From Streptomyces sp. H27-C3 (GTDB lineage Bacteria > Actinomycetota > Actinomycetes > Streptomycetales > Streptomycetaceae), in NCBI RefSeq assembly GCF_030063415.1, contig NZ_JASITA010000002.1:316335-380334 (forward strand): DNA of 64,000 nt. The letters are read 5' to 3'. A program made the position numbers and the translations under genes. Positions 30,010-37,520 of this stretch are shown here, one piece after another (the stretch's first letter is position 1; each line of letters begins with the position of its first letter). The notes beneath the pieces were generated by a model, which saw only the letters and a list, made by a program, of their open reading frames with translations, had not been told where the DNA came from and searched no databases.

Positions 30010-32402
30010 GGTCCTGTCCGCACCCCGGCTGCCCCGGGCAGGTCACCGAGACCGGCTTCTGCGACCGCACCGGCCTGCCCGTCGACGAGGAGGCGGGGGC
30101 GGAGGACCGATCGGGTCCAGTCGTTCAACTGGCCTCGGGGGCAGAGCAGTTCGTTGTGACCGGCGCCGATGACGGGCTTATGGACCTGCCCCTCGTCGAG
30201 GTCCCCGACCCGGCTCTGCTCGTCGAGCCGGTCGACGAGCTGCCCTCCTCGCACGTCATGCGCTGCGGCAACCCCGACTGTGAGGAGCTGATCGGCGTCG
30301 TGGCCACCGAGGGCCACTGCAGCTGCGGTACGCCGTACGCGCTGCGGCCCCAGCTGTCCGCCGACGACGTGCTCGCCGACCAGTACCAGGTGATCGGGCC
30401 CATCGCCCACGGCGGCCTGGGCTGGGTCTACCTCGCCGAGGACGCCCAGCTCTACAACCGCCCGGTAGCACTCAAGGGACTGCGCAATCCGCACAGCCAA
30501 CTGGCCCGCGAAGTCGCGCTGCACGAGCGGCGGCACCTCACCGACCTGAACCACAAGGACATCATCCGCGTCATCAACTACGCGACCCACCGCCCCTCGG
30601 GCACCGACTACATCGTGATGGAGTTCGCCGGCGGGATGGCGCTGCACCGCATCGCGGAGCGCATCGCCCGCGACGAGGCACCGTTCTCCGGGACCCGGGT
30701 GCACGAGTTCGTGGTGAGTTACGGGATCCGGATCCTGGACGCGCTCGGCTATCTCCATGAGCACGAGCACAAGATCTACGGCGACATGAAGCCGGACAAC
30801 GTCATCCACTGCGGGGACGGCATCAAGATCATCGATGTCGGTGGAGTGCGGGAGTTCGGCGCGCCCGGCCCGTACACGGACTTCTACAAGGGCCCGGAGG
30901 TCCCCCCGGACGGCCGGGCGCACCCCCAGTCCGACCTCTACAGCGTCGGCATGACCCTGCGGGAGCTGACCGACGCCGCCCACCATCCCGCGCCCGGCCT
31001 CGGCGCGGAGTCCCTGGAGAGGGTGTTGCGGCGGGCCACGGCCGACGATCCCAGGGCCAGGTTCGCGACGGCCGACGAGATGTCGGTGCAACTGCGCGGG
31101 GTGATACGCGAGTTGCGTTCACTGCGGCTCGGCAAGGAGACCTTCGAGCCGTCCCTGCTGTTCGAGCCGGGACCGGCCGCGCTCGACGGCACGCTCGGTG
31201 AGGCTCCCGCCCTGGGGTCCTGGACGTACGGCACGCACCGCCTCGCGCTGACCGCGGCGCCGCCGCCGCCCGCCGAGGTCGCGGTGGGCCTGCCCGTGCC
31301 CAAGACGGATCCGGACGATCCGCACGCGCCCTCCCTGGCGCGGACCGCGCACGACGCGCCGGGCCTGCTGCAACTGCTCGCCGACTGGACGCCGTCCGCC
31401 GAACTGCACCTACTGCGCTGCCGTTTGCACCTCGACCTCGCCCGCCGCGCCGAGCGGGACCCGCAGCAGGCCCAGCGGCGGCCGGTGTCCCCGGCGGAAG
31501 CCGCACCCCGCTCCGGCTCCCCCGCCGAATCCGCACCCGGCTCCGGCCACCGCGAAGCGGCCCGCGCCGAGCTCGAACGCGCCGGCGCCCTGCTCGGCCC
31601 CATGGCCCGTCATGACTGGCGGCTCAACTGGCACAGCGGGCTGCTGCACCTGGCCGCGAGCCGGGTCGCCGAGGCCCGCACCGAGTTCGACACGGTCTAC
31701 AGCGCGCTCCCCGGCGAGTACGGCCCCAAGCTCGCCCTCGGCTACTGCCACGAGCAACTGGGCGACACGGACCGTGCGATGCGCTTCTACGAGGCGGTGT
31801 GGCTGCGCAACCACTCGATGGGCAGTGCCGCGTTCGGCCTCGCCCGCATTCACCTGGCCCGCGACGAACGGGACGAGGCCCTGACCATCCTCAGCCACGT
31901 TCCGAAGGACTCGCGGCACCGCACCGCCGCGCGGACCGCGATCGTACGCATCACGGCGGGCCTGCGCGGACCGGAGAACACCCCGCCGCCGCTGGAGTCC
32001 ATCACCACCGCACTCGCCCAGGTCCTGCGGCTGCACGAGGAGGAGGGGCTGACCGACCGGCACGCCGTGCTGCGCCTGGAGACACACATCCGGGAGGTCG
32101 TCCTCGACTGGCTCTGCGAACCGGGCGACGGCGGTGACGAAGGCGACGACGGCCGAAGGCAGGAGCAGCGGCTCGCCGCGCTGAGAGAGCGGGTACAGGA
32201 CCGGCAACTCACCGAGGACCGGCTGCGCAGACGCCTGGAGGAGTCGTACCGGTCCCTCTCCGAGCAGGCCGACGACGCGAGGACGCACGGGGCACTCCTC
32301 GATCTGGCCAATGAGATCCGCCCCCTGCGGTGGACGCACAAGGAGCACACATGGCTCAGGACGACACAGAAGATCCGCCGGGCGCTGTCTCCCTCGAAGT
32401 GA
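30006..32402 (+). CDS. PknG-like Ser/Thr kinase with zinc ribbon and TPRs
   Basis: A 798-residue soluble protein. Two rubredoxin-like Cys pairs (CPHPGC near 4; CGNPDCEEL...CSCG, 87-108) precede the kinase domain (about 127-370): Gly loop AHGGLGWV, K157, catalytic YGDMKPDN (D260, K262, N265) and DVG at 277-279 in place of DFG. TPR-like helices follow to the end. This order matches PknG. GTG start overlaps the protease stop (GTGA), so they are co-translated. Probably phosphorylates a component of the operon. Confidence 0.85.
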   Translation: MRSCPHPGCPGQVTETGFCDRTGLPVDEEAGAEDRSGPVVQLASGAEQFVVTGADDGLMDLPLVEVPDPALLVEPVDELPSSHVMRCGNPDCEELIGVVATEGHCSCGTPYALRPQLSADDVLADQYQVIGPIAHGGLGWVYLAEDAQLYNRPVALKGLRNPHSQLAREVALHERRHLTDLNHKDIIRVINYATHRPSGTDYIVMEFAGGMALHRIAERIARDEAPFSGTRVHEFVVSYGIRILDALGYLHEHEHKIYGDMKPDNVIHCGDGIKIIDVGGVREFGAPGPYTDFYKGPEVPPDGRAHPQSDLYSVGMTLRELTDAAHHPAPGLGAESLERVLRRATADDPRARFATADEMSVQLRGVIRELRSLRLGKETFEPSLLFEPGPAALDGTLGEAPALGSWTYGTHRLALTAAPPPPAEVAVGLPVPKTDPDDPHAPSLARTAHDAPGLLQLLADWTPSAELHLLRCRLHLDLARRAERDPQQAQRRPVSPAEAAPRSGSPAESAPGSGHREAARAELERAGALLGPMARHDWRLNWHSGLLHLAASRVAEARTEFDTVYSALPGEYGPKLALGYCHEQLGDTDRAMRFYEAVWLRNHSMGSAAFGLARIHLARDERDEALTILSHVPKDSRHRTAARTAIVRITAGLRGPENTPPPLESITTALAQVLRLHEEEGLTDRHAVLRLETHIREVVLDWLCEPGDGGDEGDDGRRQEQRLAALRERVQDRQLTEDRLRRRLEESYRSLSEQADDARTHGALLDLANEIRPLRWTHKEHTWLRTTQKIRRALSPSK

Positions 32403-33790
32403 GCCAGCAGCCCGACGTGTCGGCGGACCGCGGCGCCGAGGGCGGCACCCGCGTGTGCGCGGTGGTGACGGTGACCGTGGGGCCGGCGAAGCCCCGGGAG
32501 GAGGGCCCTCATGTGGGCTCCCCCAGGGCCTCCTTGGCGACCCCGGGAGCAGTCCCGGCATCCGCGCCCCCGGCCAGGGCCGAGGTCTTTCTTCTCGACT
32601 GCTCGGCGTCGATGGGCTATCCGCGCGACAAGCTCTGGGCCGCCCAGGACGCGGCGGCCGAGGCCGTCGACGCGCTGCCCGACGGTACGTACTTCGCGAT
32701 CGTCGCCGGGCGCCACACCGCGGAGCTGCTGTACCCGCCGGAGTCCGCGGGGCCCGCCACGCTCGCGCGCGCCGACGCCACCACCCGGCAGGAGGCCAGG
32801 GACGCGGTCGGCCGACTGGTGCCCGGCGGCGGCACGGCCATCGGCAGCTGGCTCGCTCTCACCCGTGAACTGTTCGGCAACGGGCCCGGGGCCGCGGTCC
32901 GGCACGCCCTGATGCTCAGCGACGGCCGCAACGAGCACGAGAGACATCAGACACTTGAGGCCGAACTCGTCGCTTGCGCAGGGCTTTTCACCTGCGACAC
33001 CCGTGGCATCGGCGAGGACTGGGACCCGGACGAGCTCCAGATGGTGTCCGAGAGCCTGGACGGCAAGGCCGACGCGGTACGCGATCTCGACGCGCTCCCC
33101 GGCGAATTCCTGGCCGTCACCGCCGAGTCGGCGGCCCGCCGCGTCACCGGCCTGCGGCTGCGGATCACCCACCGCGCGGGCAGCGCCCCGCTGACCGTCC
33201 AGCAGGTCCACCCCACCCGCCGCGACCTCCTCGCGGGTGGCGCGGCGGCCGGCGAGCGGTGCCTGGAGTTCCGTACGCCGCCGTGGCGCAACGAGACCCG
33301 CGAGTACCTGGTGTGCGTCGCGGCCTCCCGTACACCCGACGAGCCCGTCGACCGGGCGCTGTGGCTGGCCGACGTGAAGGTGGTGCGCGACCGGGACTCC
33401 GGTGAGGGGCTCCAACTGCCGCCCGCCCGGCCGCTCCTGGTTCGCTGGACGCGCCGCCACGACCTCTACAGCCAGTACGACCCCAAGGTGCTGCACTACG
33501 CCCACCACGACGCCCTCGTCCGCGGCCTCGAAGAGGGCCGCGCCGCCCACCGCGCAGGTGACCCGGCACGCGCGCGCCGCGCGTGGGGCGAGGCCGTGCG
33601 CCGCGCACACGCCATGGGCAACCAGCCCATGCTGCAACGCCTCGCCGATGTCGTACGGATCATCGACGCGGAGCACGGCGAGGTGGAAATCCGCCCCGAC
33701 ATCAGGCCTCTGGACATCAACTCGGCCATGGTGCTGCGCGCCCACAGCACGCTTCTGCCGCCGGACAAGCCGCCGCTGGAGCCCAGTTGA
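32351..33790 (+). CDS. VWA-domain protein with intact MIDAS
   Basis: A 479-residue soluble protein. A von Willebrand A domain (about 78-250) has a complete metal-ion-dependent adhesion site: D83-x-S85-x-S87 (LLDCSASMG), T162 (GGGTAIGSW) and D191 (LMLSDGRNE). A C-terminal beta and helical region follows (about 270-470). ATG 32351 has AGGAG six bases upstream and lies 52 bases inside the kinase gene. It ends in TTGA overlap with the membrane gene. Likely a metal-dependent protein-docking subunit. Confidence 0.85.
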   Translation: MAQDDTEDPPGAVSLEVSQQPDVSADRGAEGGTRVCAVVTVTVGPAKPREEGPHVGSPRASLATPGAVPASAPPARAEVFLLDCSASMGYPRDKLWAAQDAAAEAVDALPDGTYFAIVAGRHTAELLYPPESAGPATLARADATTRQEARDAVGRLVPGGGTAIGSWLALTRELFGNGPGAAVRHALMLSDGRNEHERHQTLEAELVACAGLFTCDTRGIGEDWDPDELQMVSESLDGKADAVRDLDALPGEFLAVTAESAARRVTGLRLRITHRAGSAPLTVQQVHPTRRDLLAGGAAAGERCLEFRTPPWRNETREYLVCVAASRTPDEPVDRALWLADVKVVRDRDSGEGLQLPPARPLLVRWTRRHDLYSQYDPKVLHYAHHDALVRGLEEGRAAHRAGDPARARRAWGEAVRRAHAMGNQPMLQRLADVVRIIDAEHGEVEIRPDIRPLDINSAMVLRAHSTLLPPDKPPLEPS

Positions 33791-34836
33791 TCCGGCAGTC
33801 CATCGGCCGGCCGGCCCGGCGGTTCTGGCACTCGTCCACCGGCGTCGGCAGCGTCAGTACCGCCGGCTACCTGCGCCGCCAGTTGGTGTGGCTGCTCGCC
33901 CTGACCGCCGTGGCCGTCTCCGCGCTGTTCAGCGCGTATCACGAGGTGCACCGCGACACCGCGGCGATCAGCGACCGCACCGGACCCGCCATCGTCGAAC
34001 TGGCCAGGGCCCACACCCTCCTGCGGCTGGCGCACACGACGGCCGCCGAGCACCTCGCGTACCTGACGCAGCACCCGGAGCAGCCCGACATCCTGAGCTT
34101 CGGTGAGGAGTACGCGAGCCTGCTCACCGAGGCCCGCCAGAGCCTCGACCTGGCGGACCGCACCAACGCCCTGAACCGCGGGGACCGGCAGTCGCTGCGC
34201 ATCGTGTCCGGGCTCGTCGACGGCTACGCCAAGCGGATCGACGGAGCGTGGAAGCAGTACGACAAACCGAAGTTGAGCCGCGCGAACCTCAGTTACGCGA
34301 CAACGATGATGCACGCGAAGTCGTCCGGCGTGCTGAATCGGATCGCCGACCTACAGAGCAAGCAGAGCGCCGCGCTGGACCGGCAGCAGGAGTGGGGTAC
34401 CGCGCCGCTGCTGACCTGGCCGGTCGCGGTAGCGAGCTGTCTGCTGCTCGGGGTACGGCTGGTGGGCATCCAGTTCTTCCTGCGGCGGCGCTTCCGGCTG
34501 CGGCTGAGCATCCCACTGGCGGCGGTGACGCTGCTGCTGGCCGCGCTGCCGGTGCTCGCCTACGGCACCTGGGAGGCGCACGGCTGCCAGGCCGATGTCC
34601 GCGGCGTCGCGGCCCGGTTGGAGCCCGCCGGGCGTCCGGTGGCGCAGGGCACGATCGACGAGGTGGAGAGCGACATGAGCGAGGCCCTGTCCGGGGGGAA
34701 CGCCGGGGGGTGGGCGCGGGTCACCCTGTTCGTTCCGCTCGCGGGCGTATTGATGGCGGGGGTCGTCCTGTGGACGCTCCGGTCCCATCTCGCCGAGTAC
34801 ACGTATCCGCGCAAGCCGGGAGGCGGCCGCCGATGA
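33787..34836 (+). CDS. Four-helix membrane protein with extracytoplasmic sensor loop
   Basis: A 349-residue membrane protein. TM1 (LVWLLALTAVAVSALF, about 32-47), an extracytoplasmic helical loop of about 150 residues resembling a four-helix-bundle sensor, then TM2 (LLTWPVAVASCLLLGV), TM3 (LSIPLAAVTLLLAALPVL), a second outer loop with one Cys, and TM4 (FVPLAGVLMAGVVLWTL). No kinase, HAMP or cyclase domain is attached. TTG start overlaps the VWA stop and its end overlaps the lipoprotein ATG. Probably couples outside signals to the cytosolic kinase and protease. Confidence 0.75.
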   Translation: MIRQSIGRPARRFWHSSTGVGSVSTAGYLRRQLVWLLALTAVAVSALFSAYHEVHRDTAAISDRTGPAIVELARAHTLLRLAHTTAAEHLAYLTQHPEQPDILSFGEEYASLLTEARQSLDLADRTNALNRGDRQSLRIVSGLVDGYAKRIDGAWKQYDKPKLSRANLSYATTMMHAKSSGVLNRIADLQSKQSAALDRQQEWGTAPLLTWPVAVASCLLLGVRLVGIQFFLRRRFRLRLSIPLAAVTLLLAALPVLAYGTWEAHGCQADVRGVAARLEPAGRPVAQGTIDEVESDMSEALSGGNAGGWARVTLFVPLAGVLMAGVVLWTLRSHLAEYTYPRKPGGGRR

Positions 34837-36098
34837 CCGGTCCCGGGCGCTGTCTGCGCCTCGCCCTCGCCGCGTCCCTGCTGGCCGGTCTCGGCCTGTC
34901 GTCCGCCGCCTGCACGAAGGGGTCCGCGCCCACCATCAATGTGCTCGGCCCCTGGACGGGCGACGAGGAGGCCAGCTTCAAAAAGGTGCTCGATCGGTTC
35001 GAGACGAAGGAGAGCATCGAAGTCGACTACCGGGGCACCACCTCGCGCCGCGAGACACTCCTCGCCCAGGTGCAGGCCGATTCGCCGCCCGACATCGCCA
35101 TCCTGCCGAGCCTCGGCGAGCTCACCGAGTACGCGTACGACGGCGAACTGGTGCCCCTGCCGAAGGAGTTACGGGAACGCTCCCCCGCACCCTGGTCCCC
35201 CGGGCTCCGCGTCGACGGCCGCACGAACACCTACTGGACCCCGGTCAAGATCGATCTCAAGAGCGTCGTGTGGCACTACCCGGAGCGTCCCGCCGGGAAG
35301 GGCGCGTGGTGCCTGGGCATGGGCTCGGGCGCGACGTCCGGCTGGCCCGGCAGCGACTGGATCGAGGACATCCTGCTCCAGCAGTCGGGCCCCAGCGTGT
35401 ACGAGGACTGGGCGACCGGCGCACTGTCCTGGCAGGACCCGGAGGTACGCCGCGCCTGGAAGACCTGGGGCCGGATCATCACCGCGGGCGGACGCGGCCA
35501 GGCGGCGGCCGCGCTGGCCAACAACTTCGAGGCCAAGGACGACAAGGGCCTCCTGAAGCCACCGCCCGCCGCCGGCTGCACGCGCGAGCACCAGGGCAGC
35601 TTCATCCGCCGCCTGTACGGCCCCGAGGTCCGCTTCGTCTCCACCGCCGACGCCGTCGGGGAACTCGCCAACGACAACGGCGCGTACGAGGTGGCCGGGG
35701 ACATGGCCGCGATGTTCCGCGACAGCGCGGGGGCGCGACTGCTCCTCACCTTCCTCACCGGCGAGGAGGGCCGTACGGCCTGGTCGGAGAAAGTCGACGA
35801 ACGCAACCGGCCGTTCTTCCCCGTCTCCGCAGGGATCTACCACGAGGACTGGGGCAACCGTGCGGTCGACCGGACGCTGCGGGGGGCGACCCGGCTGTGC
35901 GTGGACGCGTCGGACGCGATGCCGCCGAATCTGGTGGGGGCGTTCCACCGGGCGGTACTGGAGTACTTGGAGTACCTGAACGCCCCCGGGGGCCGGGCGT
36001 CGCCGCTGGGCAGCCTGCTGGAGCAGCTGGAACTGGAGCGGGGCCGCCAGCACAAGAGCGCGACCCCATACGTCCCTTCGGTCTGCGCCACACCCTAG
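34833..36098 (+). CDS. Solute-binding-protein-like lipoprotein without transporter
   Basis: A 421-residue lipoprotein: signal peptide with lipobox LSSAAC (Cys27), then an extracellular solute-binding (sugar-ABC SBP-like) fold: INVLGPWTGDEEASFKKVLDRFE, PPDIAILPSLGELTEYA, and NDNGAYEVAGDMAAMF. No ABC permease or ATPase gene is near. It is translationally coupled to the membrane protein (ATGA). As an orphan binding protein it may present a ligand state to the adjacent sensor membrane protein. Confidence 0.82.
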   Translation: MTGPGRCLRLALAASLLAGLGLSSAACTKGSAPTINVLGPWTGDEEASFKKVLDRFETKESIEVDYRGTTSRRETLLAQVQADSPPDIAILPSLGELTEYAYDGELVPLPKELRERSPAPWSPGLRVDGRTNTYWTPVKIDLKSVVWHYPERPAGKGAWCLGMGSGATSGWPGSDWIEDILLQQSGPSVYEDWATGALSWQDPEVRRAWKTWGRIITAGGRGQAAAALANNFEAKDDKGLLKPPPAAGCTREHQGSFIRRLYGPEVRFVSTADAVGELANDNGAYEVAGDMAAMFRDSAGARLLLTFLTGEEGRTAWSEKVDERNRPFFPVSAGIYHEDWGNRAVDRTLRGATRLCVDASDAMPPNLVGAFHRAVLEYLEYLNAPGGRASPLGSLLEQLELERGRQHKSATPYVPSVCATP

Positions 36099-36262
36099 GG
36101 GTGTTGTTTGGATCAGGTCGGATCAGGGAGCCGGGCTGGGTGCCGTGTATCGCAAGGCGGAGGAGGGAGTCGACGCGGAGCGTCGGGGACTGACGACAAC
36201 GCGGCGAAGCGCGGCACCCAGCCCCGAGAGCCCGGCCCGAGCCGAACGGCACACCCTAGGGG
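36089..36262. repeat. Structured repeat, copy D, flanked by 13-bp direct repeats
   Basis: CACACCCTAGGGG occurs at 36089-36101 (containing the lipoprotein gene's TAG stop) and again at 36250-36262. Between them lies a 148-bp insert that shares the core of copies A and B (AAGGCGGAGGAGGGAG, hairpin CGACGC-GGA-GCGTCG, GACGACAACGC). Its outer arms, GGGCTGGGTGCCG and CGGCACCCAGCCC, are unrelated to those of A but also perfectly paired. The direct repeats look like a target-site duplication. Confidence 0.7.
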
Positions 36263-36266
36263 CCCC

Positions 36267-37217
36267 TCACGCCCACCGGGCGACCACGGTCCGCAGCGAC
36301 GCCACCGCCCGGCCGATCCGCTTTTCGTCGGACCGCACCGAGCGGCTGAACTCGGCATGCAGGAACGGCACCTCCTCATCGGCGGCGAGCCGCCCCTGCT
36401 CGTTCGTCCGACCCTCCAGCACGCACTTGCGCGCCCAGGCCCGGCACACGTCGAATCCCCGCTTGTCCAGTTCGCGGGCCAGCCTGCGGGCGTCCTCGCG
36501 GCCCTCGGCGCCCGCGCCCGTCGCGGTGATCACGTCGAAGTCCGATTCGGTGCGGTCGGAGAACCCGTGCAGCTGGACGCCGGGCAGCCCGCGGCCGGCG
36601 AGCTCGGCGCAGACCGCGTGGAAGACCGTTTCGCGGCGGTGGGCCACATCCGCGGCGTCGTCCTCGCCCGCCCTGCGGTGCGCACCGGCCAGCACCATGA
36701 CGCCGCCGGGCGCGGCGGTCAGCACGCCTGCCCCGAGCTTCTCGCTGTCGGCGTCGGCGACCGGGTGCGGCACCTGTACCGACCAGCGGGCCGGGCCATC
36801 GAGGGCTACGTACACCCGCCCCCAGCCGCGGGTGTCCTCCCCGGCCAGATCGGCGACCTCGGCGAATCTCCGGCCGGTGGCGGTGTCCGTCAGCGTGCGC
36901 ACCCCGAAATCGACCTCGGCGAGCTTGCGGTCCGCCTCCTTCCGCCGCCCGTCGGCAAGCAGTCCGACGCCTTCGGCGACCGTGCGCCGCTCCACCCGGC
37001 GCGGCGGCCGGTAGGCGGCTTCGGCCACCGTGCCGGACGTGAAGGCGGTGATACGGCGCTCCAGATCGACCCCGACATGGGAAGGAACAGGCCTTTTGCG
37101 CGTTTCGGCGGGAATGTCATCTTGTGTGAGTGCGGTGAGAACAACTCCCGCCCCAATCACCGACCCGACCAGAAAAGTTGTCAAAATAGTCATCTTCGTG
37201 GTCAGGATCGACGTCAT
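36267..37217 (-). CDS. Membrane-anchored protein of unknown function (PGA cluster edge)
   Basis: A protein of about 316 residues with one N-terminal membrane segment (MTILTTFLVGSVIGAGVVLTALTQ) and a large outer domain. Possible metal or catalytic residues include AGAHRRAGED, AHRRETVFHAV, VQLHGFSD and PFLHAEFSR. The start is ambiguous: GTG 37235, ATG 37217 or ATG 37193; none has a strong SD. It is divergent from the double-HAMP sensor next to the pgs genes. It could be a polymer-processing hydrolase, but I cannot assign a family. Confidence 0.65.
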   Translation of the reverse strand: MTSILTTKMTILTTFLVGSVIGAGVVLTALTQDDIPAETRKRPVPSHVGVDLERRITAFTSGTVAEAAYRPPRRVERRTVAEGVGLLADGRRKEADRKLAEVDFGVRTLTDTATGRRFAEVADLAGEDTRGWGRVYVALDGPARWSVQVPHPVADADSEKLGAGVLTAAPGGVMVLAGAHRRAGEDDAADVAHRRETVFHAVCAELAGRGLPGVQLHGFSDRTESDFDVITATGAGAEGREDARRLARELDKRGFDVCRAWARKCVLEGRTNEQGRLAADEEVPFLHAEFSRSVRSDEKRIGRAVASLRTVVARWA

Positions 37218-37520
37218 AAGCGGTGAAAATATCACTGTGCCAAAATCTTCCCGCCCGCCCGCCCTGCCCCGCGCTGCCGCTCCCGCCCTTGCGGCAGCGG
37301 CGGGACCACCGGCGTCGGCGGGTCGCGGCCTCCCGGACGCGGCCGGTGCGCCGCCGGAGCCGCCTGGCTGACCCGGCCAGGACGCACTTCACATCGCGTC
37401 TCGCCGATTCGGCACAAACCTTCACGGCAGTCATCAGTCATCATCTTTCGGTCGGATGTATGCGCGCATCGCGCTTCACGCGACCGCTCCGATCAGAAAT
37501 GTCCAGGAAGAGGGACCCTC
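37218..37520. promoter_or_regulatory. Divergent control region of PGA cluster
   Basis: Gene-free stretch between two divergent membrane-protein genes. It contains an AT-rich patch with the inverted repeat GTGA-AAATA-TCAC at about 37224-37236 and a long GC-rich middle. GAAGAGGGA directly precedes the rightward ATG. Promoters for both directions must lie here; no RNA or ORF that I trust. Confidence 0.4.
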
